Shown piece after piece: positions 33,271 to 44,900 of a DNA stretch of 64,000 nucleotides. How positions within the stretch are numbered: position 1 is the stretch's first letter; each line of letters opens with the position of its first letter. The notes below the pieces were generated by a model. The model was not told the DNA's origin. It saw nothing but the letters and a program-made list of their open reading frames with translations, and searched no databases. The translations under genes were made by a program, and so were the position numbers. This DNA comes from Aricia agestis (lineage: Eukaryota; Arthropoda; Insecta; Lepidoptera; Lycaenidae), in the NCBI RefSeq assembly GCF_905147365.1, contig NC_056412.1:8610001-8674000 (forward strand), in the 5' to 3' direction.

Positions 33271-33362
33271 TAGCTAAAAGTGTTAGTTCTTAAAAAAATG
33301 ATCATTACCACCTATTGTATTCACCACTTTTATAGCAAATAAACGATTTGAATTTGAATTTA
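33271..33362 (+). repeat. LINE 3' tail with (GAATTT)n end
   Basis: TAGCAAATAAACGATTTGAA ends in GAATTTGAATTT repeats, a typical non-LTR 3' terminus. Just upstream (32965-33130) a block with TTGACATTTTGTATTTT and TTTAATTTCTTGACATT occurs twice. Confidence 0.5.
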
Positions 33363-34026
33363 TAAATCATAATATTACATCGGTAACTATATAAATTGTA
33401 GTTGAACTATGCACAGTGGTTTTACCCATTTGTAATTTTCTAATCTAGTGTATAGTAATCTCAATAATCATAGGCATCCGAAATTTTTAAGAGGATTCCA
33501 CACCGCCGTTTTTCCATACAAACGCTGTCCCCTGTTTCCTCCCTGGATAATGCCGGTAGAGTTATAATTTTTTTCCTGAATATCTATGGCCACTGTTAGC
33601 ATGTCCCTATGTTTTCTTTTTTTTTCATAATTTTATTATTAAAAAAGATAAGAACGTCCAAAAACCCAAAAGAATGGCAAGATTTTCCTCTGTGCTTAAA
33701 CACCCAGAAAACAAAACTGGCTTAAATATACAAAAAAAATAAAACATAGGAACACAGCTCAAGCCTTGCTTTAATTCTTAATGAAAAAAATACTTAAATC
33801 CTTCGATTAAATATAATAATATATTTGATCGAAGCTTAAATCGGTTAAGTTTTGGAGAAGGAATCAGCGGACAACGAATCGAAGATTTTCTGTTCTTTTA
33901 TTAGAACTTTTGTCGTTTTGTCTTTATCGCGCTCTGCGGTGGGAGACTTGAGATTGGTGAGACAGCAATACATTTTCAAATACCTATTTTCAATTTCTCT
34001 CGCCTCTGGTGTATCCTCTTAATGTC

Positions 34027-34168
34027 ATCTGTAGGCCTACTACGAAACCGTTTTGTGACTCAAACAATCGGCTGAGAATGCCGCGTCGTGCTCTAACAAC
34101 GTCATTTCTCGTTTGTTAGAATAGGACGCGGCATTCTCGTACGATTGTTTCGTGGTACGGCCCCTGAT
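34027..34168. mobile_element. Foldback MITE
   Basis: TACGAAACCGTTTTGTGACT and AGAATGCCGCGTC at the left pair with GACGCGGCATTCTCGTACGA and TTGTTTCGTGGTA at the right. About 140 bp, non-coding. Confidence 0.6.
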
Positions 34169-35394
34169 TTCATTATGCATCTACGCGCTAACTATTTTAT
34201 TTATTTTATTTTTATTTCATCGGAAAACATACAGTGATAAAGATAAATTAAAGTTAAAGCTTATTAATTTTTAGGCACTATTTAACATATTATTGTTTCC
34301 ACAATTAGACGAAATTATGCCTATAGTCTATATACCTACTTACTTAGATATGGTACGCAGGTAAATCTTTTTATTACCTTAAAAAGTCGGCAATGTAAAA
34401 GTATTCTTTTAAATAATATTTTCTTTGCTGCACTGGAATATAAACTTTTCTTTTTTTCTAATCCCAAAAAGGTATTGAATGTGCATATTTTTTTACAATA
34501 GGTACGGATAACATTATTATGTGAAACAACACTTTGAAGATAAGCAGGAGCTATTGTCTTAAGTAGTATTGTTTCTTTTTTTTCTTCCAAAAGAGAATGC
34601 AATTTTTGAGCTTTTATAAAGCCGACCACGTTTTATTAACTAACTAGTTGTACTTGTATATCTAAAGTATTTACATAATCATTTACATAATATTATGTAC
34701 TTATACTTATCGATGAGAAAATAATATTAATAAATTAATTACTTAATTAATTTTATTTCTCACATAAAATAAAGTATAAGATACTTACTTTAGTAAATTT
34801 TGCATTAATTTATTTTTCATGCATAAGTAACTTAAGCATGTAAAATAAATTAAGTAACGCAAAATTTACTGAAATAGACATTTAGACTCGGGGATATTTA
34901 ACGCCTGCATGTGAATTTTGCTTCCTCCTAGTTTTCTATCCTCCTTGTCTTAGTCAAAACAGAACTTAGTCAAAATAGAAAGCTAGGAACTAGGAATGTT
35001 AGGTACATTATATGTATGTAGTCTTATCCACCCGCTAGATCTTATATTGTACCTTGGGCCTTGGCCTTCTACGTACCTTCTTTATTGTTCTTTATTTCTA
35101 ATATTGTACCTACAAATTTTAATACCTTGTAAAGGCCGGTGGCACCGATTTAAACTACCTAGGGATTGATGCTGGATACCGTAGACAGTAGACTGAATTA
35201 CTTAAGTATTACATAATTTTTCACTATTTTTATTTTTTTTACCTGTAATTTGATCATTATAATATTTTAAATAGGTACGTCCGAAAAGTGAAAACTTCTG
35301 TTGATGCTGCAAGCTAACCCTATGTTTAAAAAATATTCCAACTAACGCCGTTTTCATTACGACGACGGTGTCCATTATTTTTGTAGTAATTAGG

Positions 35395-35623
35395 CAAATT
35401 AAACGATAGCATAGGGCGAGGCGGTCGAAACGACGAGGGGGCGGGGCCGGCGACGCGGCGCGCGATTGGTCGGCCGGCGCCCGCCCTCCGCCCCGCTCCC
35501 GGCGCGCTCCGGCCGACCGAGCGGCTCCTCACTCCTCAGTCGAGGGAAACATCGCGCCGAGTATCGTTCCGTATCGGTGCCCCAGTGAAGTGACTTCGTG
35601 TGTGCGATGAGACTGCGATAAGC
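35395..35623 (+). promoter_or_regulatory. Candidate caudal promoter and 5' UTR
   Basis: An abrupt GC-rich island directly upstream of the caudal start codon, in AT-rich surroundings. An initiator-like TCAGT is at 35536-35540 (CTCCTCAGTCGAGG), which would give a 5' UTR of about 86 nt. No TATA box was seen near it. The initiator assignment is inference. Confidence 0.45.
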
Positions 35624-35960
35624 ATGGTGAACTACGTCAACCCGCTCGCCATGTACCAAGGCAAGGGCGGTCAGTACGCCGCCGGGGGATGGTACGGCTG
35701 GCAACACCAGAACTTCGACGAGCAGCAGTGGTGCGCGTGGAACGGGGCCCCGGCGGCGGCGGAGTGGCCGTCGGACCCGCACCACTTCAAGCGGGAGCCG
35801 GGGGAGCGCGATGTGGGGGAGATGCCGTCGCCGGCGCGCGGGGACCTGGCCAGCCCCGGGGAGGGCTCGCCCGGCTCCCGGCCCTCGCAGCCGCCGGGGG
35901 CGCCGCGCTCGCCCTTCGAGTGGATGAAGAAGCCCAGCTACCAGTCCCAGCCGAATCCAG
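35624..35960 (+). CDS. cad: caudal coding exon 1
   Basis: Encodes residues 1-112 plus one nucleotide, very GC-rich (Ala/Pro/Gly-rich middle). Ends ...KKPSYQSQPNP before donor GTTTCT, a weaker donor than the others. The hexapeptide FEWMKK is near its end. Confidence 0.92.
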
Positions 35961-38900
35961 GTTTCTATTTATTTATTATATTCATTTTCTTATGACGTGA
36001 TATTATAATTTTATGTGGGTACTTTCATAGCAAACAAAAATATTGTTACCATTATTCTTTTTAGCCTGTACCCGCGGTTTCCAATACTCATTTTAAGCCC
36101 ATAAATCTCATATTGTTTTCGAATAGATCAGCTATATTTCTTAATTTATTTATCAAAGACTCTTAAATCTTAATAACTACATAATATAGCAGATAGCTAG
36201 TGTATCCTCTGCTGTGTGTTTGTTTAGGTTCGACTTACCCATCAATGAGTTATCAGAAATTTTACCAATGTAGGCTGCAGCATACAACCTACACGTATCT
36301 ATAAGAAATAATTGTAATAAAAAGTAGCTGTAGGTTTAAACTCACACCGTAGCTTAGGTATAATCATGCAAGCGTTTAGTTAAACAAATATTAAGTGGAA
36401 TGTATCTCCAGATGATATTATGTAGCTACTTGTACTATTTAAATGTTACACAAACATTTTCAAAGAAAAAACTATATTATCACCTATTATTTTGTTAATT
36501 ACTTCCATAATGGGTTAGGTACAGTTATTACCACTTATAAAAAGTTTTGTTTCTTGTTTCTCCCTAAAAAATCTCCCCAGGCAAGTGCGATTTGGCTTCC
36601 CACTATGTATGTTGTTTGTTATTGTAGCGGTATCACCTCTGTAAAATATTAAACCATTTAACCACCCGATTTGACAGTAGTTTCACTATTCAATAGCTTT
36701 ATTGATCGGATGTAATTAGGCGTTAATTAGCCAATCACCTCAGTAAATACTAGATAAACTCCTCTAAAAAACCTCTAAACCAAAGCATAAGGCCCAGTTG
36801 TATTATGTTAATGTTAACCGTGGAATATCATATCTTTTGTTTCTGTCATAAATATAAATAATGAGAGTCCCGAATCAATTTAAATCCAGATCTTATAAAA
36901 TGAGCCTAAGGCCCTTAGACTTAATAATAAAGAGTCAAATCAAAGGCACAAAACTCCGTATGAATTGTACGCGATTAGGTTCGTGGTTTGGAATTTTGGA
37001 TCATATAGCTATGCAAGTTTAAGATTGGCTTCCTATACTAATAAGTAGGGTTCTGTTCTTATCTTGTAGTAGAAAACTCAAAAATGTATGTAGTAGCAAC
37101 TGAAGAAAATTATTTTTCTTCAGTTGCTACTACTAAAGTACTTTCTTACCCCCTTATTAATAAACATTGTATAAGCTTAGAATAGTTATGCAGTGTTTTG
37201 TTCCTGTCACACAAGTGACATTTTTAATTGGATTGTAGAAGACAAAACATCGTGTAACTATTCAAAGCTTATACAACGTTTATTAATAAGGGGGTTAGGT
37301 ATTATTAAGTATCATTTTCTTAAATTTCAGAATATCAATTAAATTAAGTATAAATAACGTAGGTATACCTATCTGGTATAGGTACTTAATAACTCTGTTA
37401 ACATGATTATAAATATTATTGTTTTATTGATTTTATACACACGTGTTGTAGGATTTGCTTATGAACTTAAAAATTATTACCCGACGGTAGATGACAAGAT
37501 TTTATAGACTAACGGCCGTTCCCAATATTTGATCTATCTCTGGTTTGGCCCTACTAGAGATAGGAATAGCTCATATTAGACATTAGAGACATATATTTTA
37601 TGTCAATTGTGTGCTATTCCTATCTCTAGTAGGGCAAAACCAGAGATAGATCAAATATTGGGAATGGCCGTAAAGGCTTTATAAACTACTAGATGACGCC
37701 CGCAACTCCGTTGCGCAAAAAATTAGTTTATCATGCGGGAATCCTACCTACACTTTCCGGGATAAGTATCCCATGTCCTTTTCCGGGACTCGAAGTATCT
37801 CCATAGCAAATTTCAGCAATATCGGTTCAGCGATATGGGCGTGCCGCGTGAAGAGGTGACGGACAGACAGACAAACTTTTGCATTAAAATACTATTAGTA
37901 TTATATAATATTATCTATATAATATTATAAAGTAACAAGCTGTTATGGTAAACGTTGTTTTGCCAAAGTATTTCACCCATATTATTTTATTGAAGTGACT
38001 AAATATGTATGCCACCAAGGCAACGTTCATCGCTATCCCGTCGCACAAACAATGGTCGCCGTCAGTCTCGAGTTGTAATAATTTACTATTATTTATTCAA
38101 CAAATGCACTTATCAATATAAAAAGTACCCAGTACCGGGTAGCCGATTCTCAGACCTACTGAATATGCGTATAAAATTTGTTAAAAATCAGGAAAGCCGT
38201 TTCGGAGGAGTATGGTAACTAACATTGTGACGCGAGAATTTTATATATATTACTAGCTGTCCCGGCAAACGTTGTTTTGATTTCGCCCATATTATTTTAT
38301 TGAAGTGACTAAATAAGTATGTCACCATGGCAACCGCCATCGCTATACCGTCGCACAAATAATGGTCGCCGTCGGTCTCGAGTTGTAATAATTTAAAGTA
38401 TAATATTATCAACTTAGTCTTTACAATTAGAGCTGGATCATTATTCCTTACATTAGTGTAGGCATGACGATGACGAGGACGAATAAACAAACAATCGTAA
38501 AATACAATAGGCGTTCCTATGTAATATCAAAGTCATACCCCAACTTTAGGCTTCGCGGTACCTAATTAAAAAGCCCAATACTCATTATTTACCATCCTAT
38601 AATTATTTTATTGTCAGTAGAGTTAAAATGTTGAATAAAGTATAATTTGTAAATTTAGACATCGGAATATATGCACGATCATAAATATTTCGGCACATTA
38701 TTATTTCGGCATATTATCGTGCATACTTGCATGCATATGCATGCAAGTATGCACGATAAATGACCGAAATATGCACAAAATATGCACAATCAAAAGTCAC
38801 TTATTATTTATTATTTTTTAAGGGCTTTCCGGTGGTGCAATTAATAAAAGCGTTAATTTTTATAATTTCATCAAATCCAGGATTTTTCATTTTTTATACA

Positions 38901-41900
38901 GCACCAATAATATTTTTCTACCAACATTTTCCGATTGCGATCTTAAATGCCCATGGAATTTTAATAAATCGGTAAGTAACTACTTTATTAAATTTTTTTA
39001 CTAATGTTACCAACTACAAAGAAAAATTTTGTTTCTAGAAAGGTATTGTACCTATCGGGTGTATTGCATTCTTTAAATGGGGATGGAACCACATATTTTA
39101 AGTGTTTTCTATCGTACCTCTGTTTTGTGGCCTCAGTGTGTGTCATGATAGCTAGTTTGGAGACTACGAGGGCATAAAACTACCGAAATATAATATCAAC
39201 GAAAAATTGCCAAAATATGCACTCGCCGAAAAAGTGACATTATGCAAATGCATATAATCCGATGTCTATTTATAATGTTCAAAATATGACTCAAAATATA
39301 TTTTTTTATTTGAAAACTTTGCGCGCGTTGAGCTTTTTTGGTAAGCTACAAGTTCGTAGCATCTCGTAGCACGCGTAGCTCATAGTTGCTACTATCGAAT
39401 TAATATTCTATGAACATTGATATAACTTTTTTTGTTGCAACATAATAATTATTAAATCTATATATCCATACAATATCGGACAAGTGCGAGTCGGACTTTT
39501 AGAATTTTAATAAATACAGCATTAATCCTTATCCAATTTAATAACTTAAATAGTAAATACAATGTTGATTTAATGTAGAATGGCCTTTACAGCATATGAT
39601 TTAAATGAATATATTCGAAGATATTACAGATTTAAAGACAGATAGACGGAGGGACATACATCGAAGTCTCAGTAATAGGGCCCCGTTTTTACCCTTTGGG
39701 TACGGAACCCTAAAAAGAGGGGTGTTATATGTCTGTCTGTCAACGTTCGTGTCTGTTTGTAGCATTGCTTGTAAAATCCAAACCCATCCGTTTTATCAAT
39801 TTCTTATTGTTTAAAAGCTGTCATAATAATTATGAATCTATTAGAAATTGTTCATCGTCATAACTCAGCTCAGTAAAGAAAATGTTTGGATTTGTCTATG
39901 TCGTGAAAGATGGTAAGCAACTTCCATATATTTGATCGGTTCAATATTTTGCGTTTTGATTTCTGATAAGTACTATTTTTTTAAAGGTGTTTTTTTTTAA
40001 TTTCTTAATTTAACGTTACATCCAAATAAGTATGCAGTGTGAAGGTATAATTAATTATTATTAACAGCCATATTCTGTTATTACAAACCAAAACAAAGCA
40101 AACGTTTTGAAATTTAAACTTTTTCGTATCCTAATTTTTCGCACGTGATTATTATCCAAAGTTTAAAACATTTTTTGCGATAAAGTTTACTTAATTGTTT
40201 TATGACAATCAAAAAACAATTAAGAAAGGGTTTATTATTCATTGCATAAATTGATCAATTTACGATTAACAAACAAAGGTTGAAGGGACATGTTAGTCTC
40301 GATCACAATAATTATTTTAGTACCCAAAATTGCGATTCTTTAAAGAAGTGTAGGTTTTTGTATTGAAGTCGGTTACTATACAAATAACAAATATAATTTA
40401 TAGTAGGTAAAAAAGAAGAGGTAAAATACTTACTTCCTACCCCTATATAATAATAATTGTACTAGTAATTTATATATCATATTAAAATATTATGATGAAG
40501 ATTACTTTTATTGGCCTAGTTTTAAACACTAACTAGTGTCCGACCGAAGGTCTATTTTTGGCCGAAGCCGAAGCCGAAGCCGATTAATCGGCAATCGCCA
40601 CAACCTTCGGCCGAAGCCGAAGGTTTATAATCTTAATCTCGACTCTCAGTAATTAATTTTGTTCAAAATTGTCTATAAGCTACAATGAATATTAAAATTA
40701 TTTCAAAACTTAAATATTGAAGGCTTACCTCTATATTGACTGTTTCATATAGAATTTGATTTAGAGATAGTAATAAAAGCTTGTGATTATGTGATTTATT
40801 TATTAATTATTTGTAGTCTGGTTAAGGAATGACTCAAATGAGGGTATTGAGTGAGTGAGCGGGAACCTAAGCTATTTCTACTGGATCTTATTCAGGGTGC
40901 TTAGGGACAAAACATACTAAAAGTCCTGATGTCTAGGAGGTGAGCTGGAGGGGGGCGAGTAATCGCCCCTCCGAAGAGGGGTCTGCCGACCACCAGGCAG
41001 ACGACCGCTGGTGGAGTTGCGGTCGCGGTGTCGTACCCGTGGCTCCGTCGTCGGAGAGAGGGCGCACCGCCAAGTTTTAGTGGGTAGGGCTTAGTGGAGC
41101 GAGTCGCACATATCCGCGTCAGGATCTCCCTCATCCCCCACGGAATGGGTAAATGCATTTCTTGGCGTTAAATAAAAGGTGAGCCGGAGGGAAGGGAGTG
41201 TAAAAAGTGTCCATTTTTAGTTTTAGGCTTATACCTTAAAAACGATGCATTGTGACAATAAAGTTCTATAACGAAATAAAAGCTTATTCAATTTTCTATA
41301 ACTATGATTTTATATAGTTTTTCCGAATTCTCATCCGTTTTTTTAACTACACGCTCTGGAAGTTTCAGAATTAAAATAAAAATAAAAATTGTTTTATTTC
41401 CGAATAGATTTGTAACAAATGCTTTCAGAATGTTGATACTACTGGTGCCTACCACCGGTTCGGGAACTATCCCAGCGAGAAGAACCGGCGTAAGAAACTC
41501 GCACGGGGTCCCACTTTTTACTAAATAACTTAAAATTATACAATGTCAACATCCATACATAATTGTAAGTCATAATATAATAATTTAGAAGTAGCCTTGC
41601 AAGCAGCCATCCTACTCCCAAGATGTGTCATCGTTTATGAAATCATTGACCTTATAATAAGCTTTGGCACACAAACTTTCTTTGACTACTTTTTTTTTAA
41701 ACTTATTAATCGCAAGATTTTTAACGTTTTCTGGGATTTTATTGTACAGGCGTATACATTGACCCTTAAACGATTTACTAACTTTACTAAGTCTGATCAT
41801 CGGCAAATCCAGCTTGTGCTTATTTCTGGTGTTCCTACAGTGAATGTCACTTTTAGCTTTAAATTTACTTATATTTTTTCTAACATATTATCCAAAATGT

Positions 41901-44900
41901 ATTGACAAGCAACAGTTAGAATACCAATTTCTTTAAATTTATCTCTCAGAGATTCAAAAGAAGACATTTTATAAGTAGAGCTCATTCGCATTTTTTAATA
42001 ATTGCTCTCAGGCATCTACAATCTACATTAGCCGCTGCTACAATCCCTGGTGCAGTGACAAAATATATTATTGTTTTAGTGAAGCCTCAGGGGCTGATAA
42101 GTCGCCTATTGTCCTTGGCGTCAAGAAATTACCTACATTTTTCCACCACCACTCTTGAGGGGTCAGCCCATTCCCGAATGTTTTTTATACATTTAACTAA
42201 GCAGGCTAACAATTAGTGTATGTTCCAACTGATGGAAGCTGGTTACCATAATGCCTTGCATCGTCTGCAACACCAGGGGTGCTACTGGTGCGTTGCCGCG
42301 TCAAGGGATGTAATGAGGGGATGGGGGGATGTGCTTACAGCCCTCTCACTTACAGAACGAAGCATAGAAGCGGTAAAGCTACTATTCAATCAGAATTAGA
42401 AAGGAATATTTGAAAATAAAACACTTTTTATTTTCACTTTTTTTGAGCGTGTAGTTCGAAAACGGATGAGAATTCGGAAAAAGTGTGTAGAATCAAAATT
42501 ATAGAGAATTTAATAAGTTCTTTTTCATTGTAAAACATTTTTGCTACAACTCATCGTATTTTAGTTATTAGCCAAAAACCAGAAATTTAGACTTGTCACC
42601 CTCCCCTCACTCCTGCTCACCTCCTAGACTTAAGGACTTTTAGTTTTGTTCCTAAGCACCCTGAATAAGTTCCAGCAGAAATCTCTTAGGTTCCTGCTCA
42701 CGCATTCTACAGCTACTTTATTGACTGTACTATTGTAAAAAATAATAATTTCTTTATTATTTCACAAATAACAATAATTAGACCAATTAATCAGTCTTTG
42801 TTTTACTCGACTAGACCGAAACTAGACTAAAAAATTAAATAAACAAACACTAACTTCTTAATAAAAAATTAAATGATTTATTAAGTAAGTGTGTGTTTAT
42901 TGTATTTGACAGTGACTCCCAGTGGCCTCTGCATACGCGACCGGTCCGTCGCTCTCTCACGACTCACTAGTCTTTCGTTCAATTTTGACGGTTGCTCGGA
43001 CCTTCGGCGAAGCTTCGGCTTCGGCCGGGTTTTAGGCCGAAGCCGAAGGTTTCGCCGAAGGTGGTTTTCTTGGCCGAAGGCTTCGGTCGCCGAAGCCGAA
43101 GCCGAAGCTTCGGTCGGACACTACCACTAACCCAAAAACCAGTGGTGTAACTATATAACATCCGGGGCCCGTGGCAAATTAATAGGGTCATATGTAAAAA
43201 TCGTCACTATAATAATAAAACAATGTGTATAAATTTCTTCACCTCACGGCCTCTTGGACCGGGGCCCTTTTGGGTCGGGACTTGGGGGCCCGTGGCATTT
43301 TGCCAGCCCTGCCACCCTATAGTTACGTTATCTACGCCATTGCCTAAAACCCTGATATTCTATCAGCAATTTTTTCGAAATTCCTACCCGTTTTAAATGT
43401 TTTTTGAACTTTAAAAGCAACTTTCCCTAGATGTAAATGTTTTTGTTCCTACTTATTGGCGAAATTATTGTTGAACGAAGCATAATCAACCTTTGTTTTG
43501 GGATAAGAATAGAATGAATAATTTATACTAAATGTATTACTTATTCTATTGTCTCCTTAATAGCGGTATAGCAGTAATAAAGAAAAAAAAATCTGCAGCA
43601 AATATTGTTAGCACAATCATACCACTTTTACAGCGGTTTCAATAATAGGGTACAGCGGGGCTAAAATGGTCGCTTTGATGAATCATGATATGAATCATAA
43701 TATGATTCATTTTTATAAAATCGCAAAATGCAACTCTGCTTGCAATTCATTTCTGTATTGTTGTACTGATTTGACATTTGTCAGTTTGACAGTTTTGACA
43801 ATTCATTTGCTGAATTTATTGAGAGGAATTGCAAATAAGTAAACCGTACACTTGTTTAGTCATTAGACCTTCTTCAACACAGAGTCTCGCCATTCACCTT
43901 CCACCACCTTCCACCAGTATTTGATGAGTGGTTACCTACTGCATTCAGAAGATGCCCTATAAATCATCCCCAACGGAAGCAAAGACCTAGGTTTTAATAA
44001 TATTATTATAGCGTATAGTGCCAACCGAAATTATCATTATTACCATAACATTATATTAAATATACATATTTAACATTTTAGAAACATTATGCGCGAAAAT
44101 TTTAACAGTCTAGTTAGTATAATATGGTTTACCATTTACGAGTACTCAAGGGCTTTGTTACTTTGTTAGTCATAACATAATATGACAGACACAAGGATAG
44201 TAATTGTAGGGTCTTTGATTGTTTTCATTCTTGGGTTGGGTATGAAACTATTGTAAAAACAAATTTTCCTAGCTAATAAGCTAATTCCTTAGACCAAACA
44301 ATAAGGATGAATGATAAATTATCTAAATATTTTTATATTAAGTAAAATTAGTAGGTATAAAAGCATTACGGAGGCAGTACTTAGTAGTATTTTTTAAATA
44401 TTCACCAACCTGCACATTATAATAAAATTTTACTAACTATACATAATTATATTTAAATACACTGACACCTGGACGGAGTATACTATTATATATTCTGTGA
44501 CCTGGATAAGTTTCATAAATAATATTATACCTACATGTTACTATGTGGTCATAATAATTATAGTTGACAGCCTGCTGACTGCAGAAAGGCAAATCTTAAG
44601 ACTTCAAGAGTTAACGAGTTATTGTTATTTTAATTATGTCTTATATATAATAACGTATTATTAGGTAAATTATAATAATTTTGTGTCGTTTTTTTTTTAT
44701 GAAATAAGGGGCAAATGAGCAAACGGGTCACCTGATGGAAAGCAACTTCCGTCGCCCATGGACACTCGCAGCATCAGAAGAGCTGCAAGTGCGTTGCCGA
44801 CCTTGTAAGAAGGAATAGGGTAATAGGAGAGGGTAGGGAAGGGAAGGGAAGGGAATAGTTGAGGGTAGGGAAGGGAATAGGGTAGGGGTTAGGAAATTGG

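Larger units (their letters stand above)
24614..35623. other. Divergent spacer between API5 and caudal (11 kb)
   Basis: No host gene was recognised. It holds at least ten mobile-element copies, described separately. Stretches with nothing recognised: 25998-26947, 29362-30800 apart from a GC-rich patch at 29521-29650, 32547-33270, 33363-34026 and 34169-35394. The API5 promoter should lie just above 24613 and the caudal promoter just below 35623. Confidence 0.55.
40534..43123. mobile_element. Large hAT-like non-autonomous element with GCCGAA arrays and nested insertions
   Basis: The termini TAGTGTCCGACCGAAG and (complement) TAGTGTCCGACCGAAG are identical. The flanks ACACTAAC and CCACTAAC (40526-40533, 43124-43131) agree at 7 of 8 positions, an 8-bp hAT-type duplication. 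Both subterminal regions carry GCCGAA/TTCGGC hexamer arrays (40560-40622 and 42990-43110). Inside, an inverted repeat of about 300 bp pairs 40850-40953 plus 41178-41358 with 42445-42720. Two later insertions are visible: a 224-bp retroposon (40954-41177) and a minus-strand LINE end (41368-41960). No transposase is recognised, so mobilisation would need another hAT. Confidence 0.7.

Noticed and set aside
35399..36000. Alternative frames across caudal exon 1 on both strands
   Set aside because: They are GC-rich shadows of the caudal coding exon; only the frame from 35624 has the family N-terminus and hexapeptide.
40901..41158. Minus-strand frame (SLRRRSHGYDTATATPP)
   Set aside because: It lies within the short retroposon at 40954-41177 and matches no protein family I recognise.
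42891..43191. Frames rich in Ala-Glu or Arg-Pro repeats
   Set aside because: They translate the GCCGAA hexamer array of the large hAT-like element.
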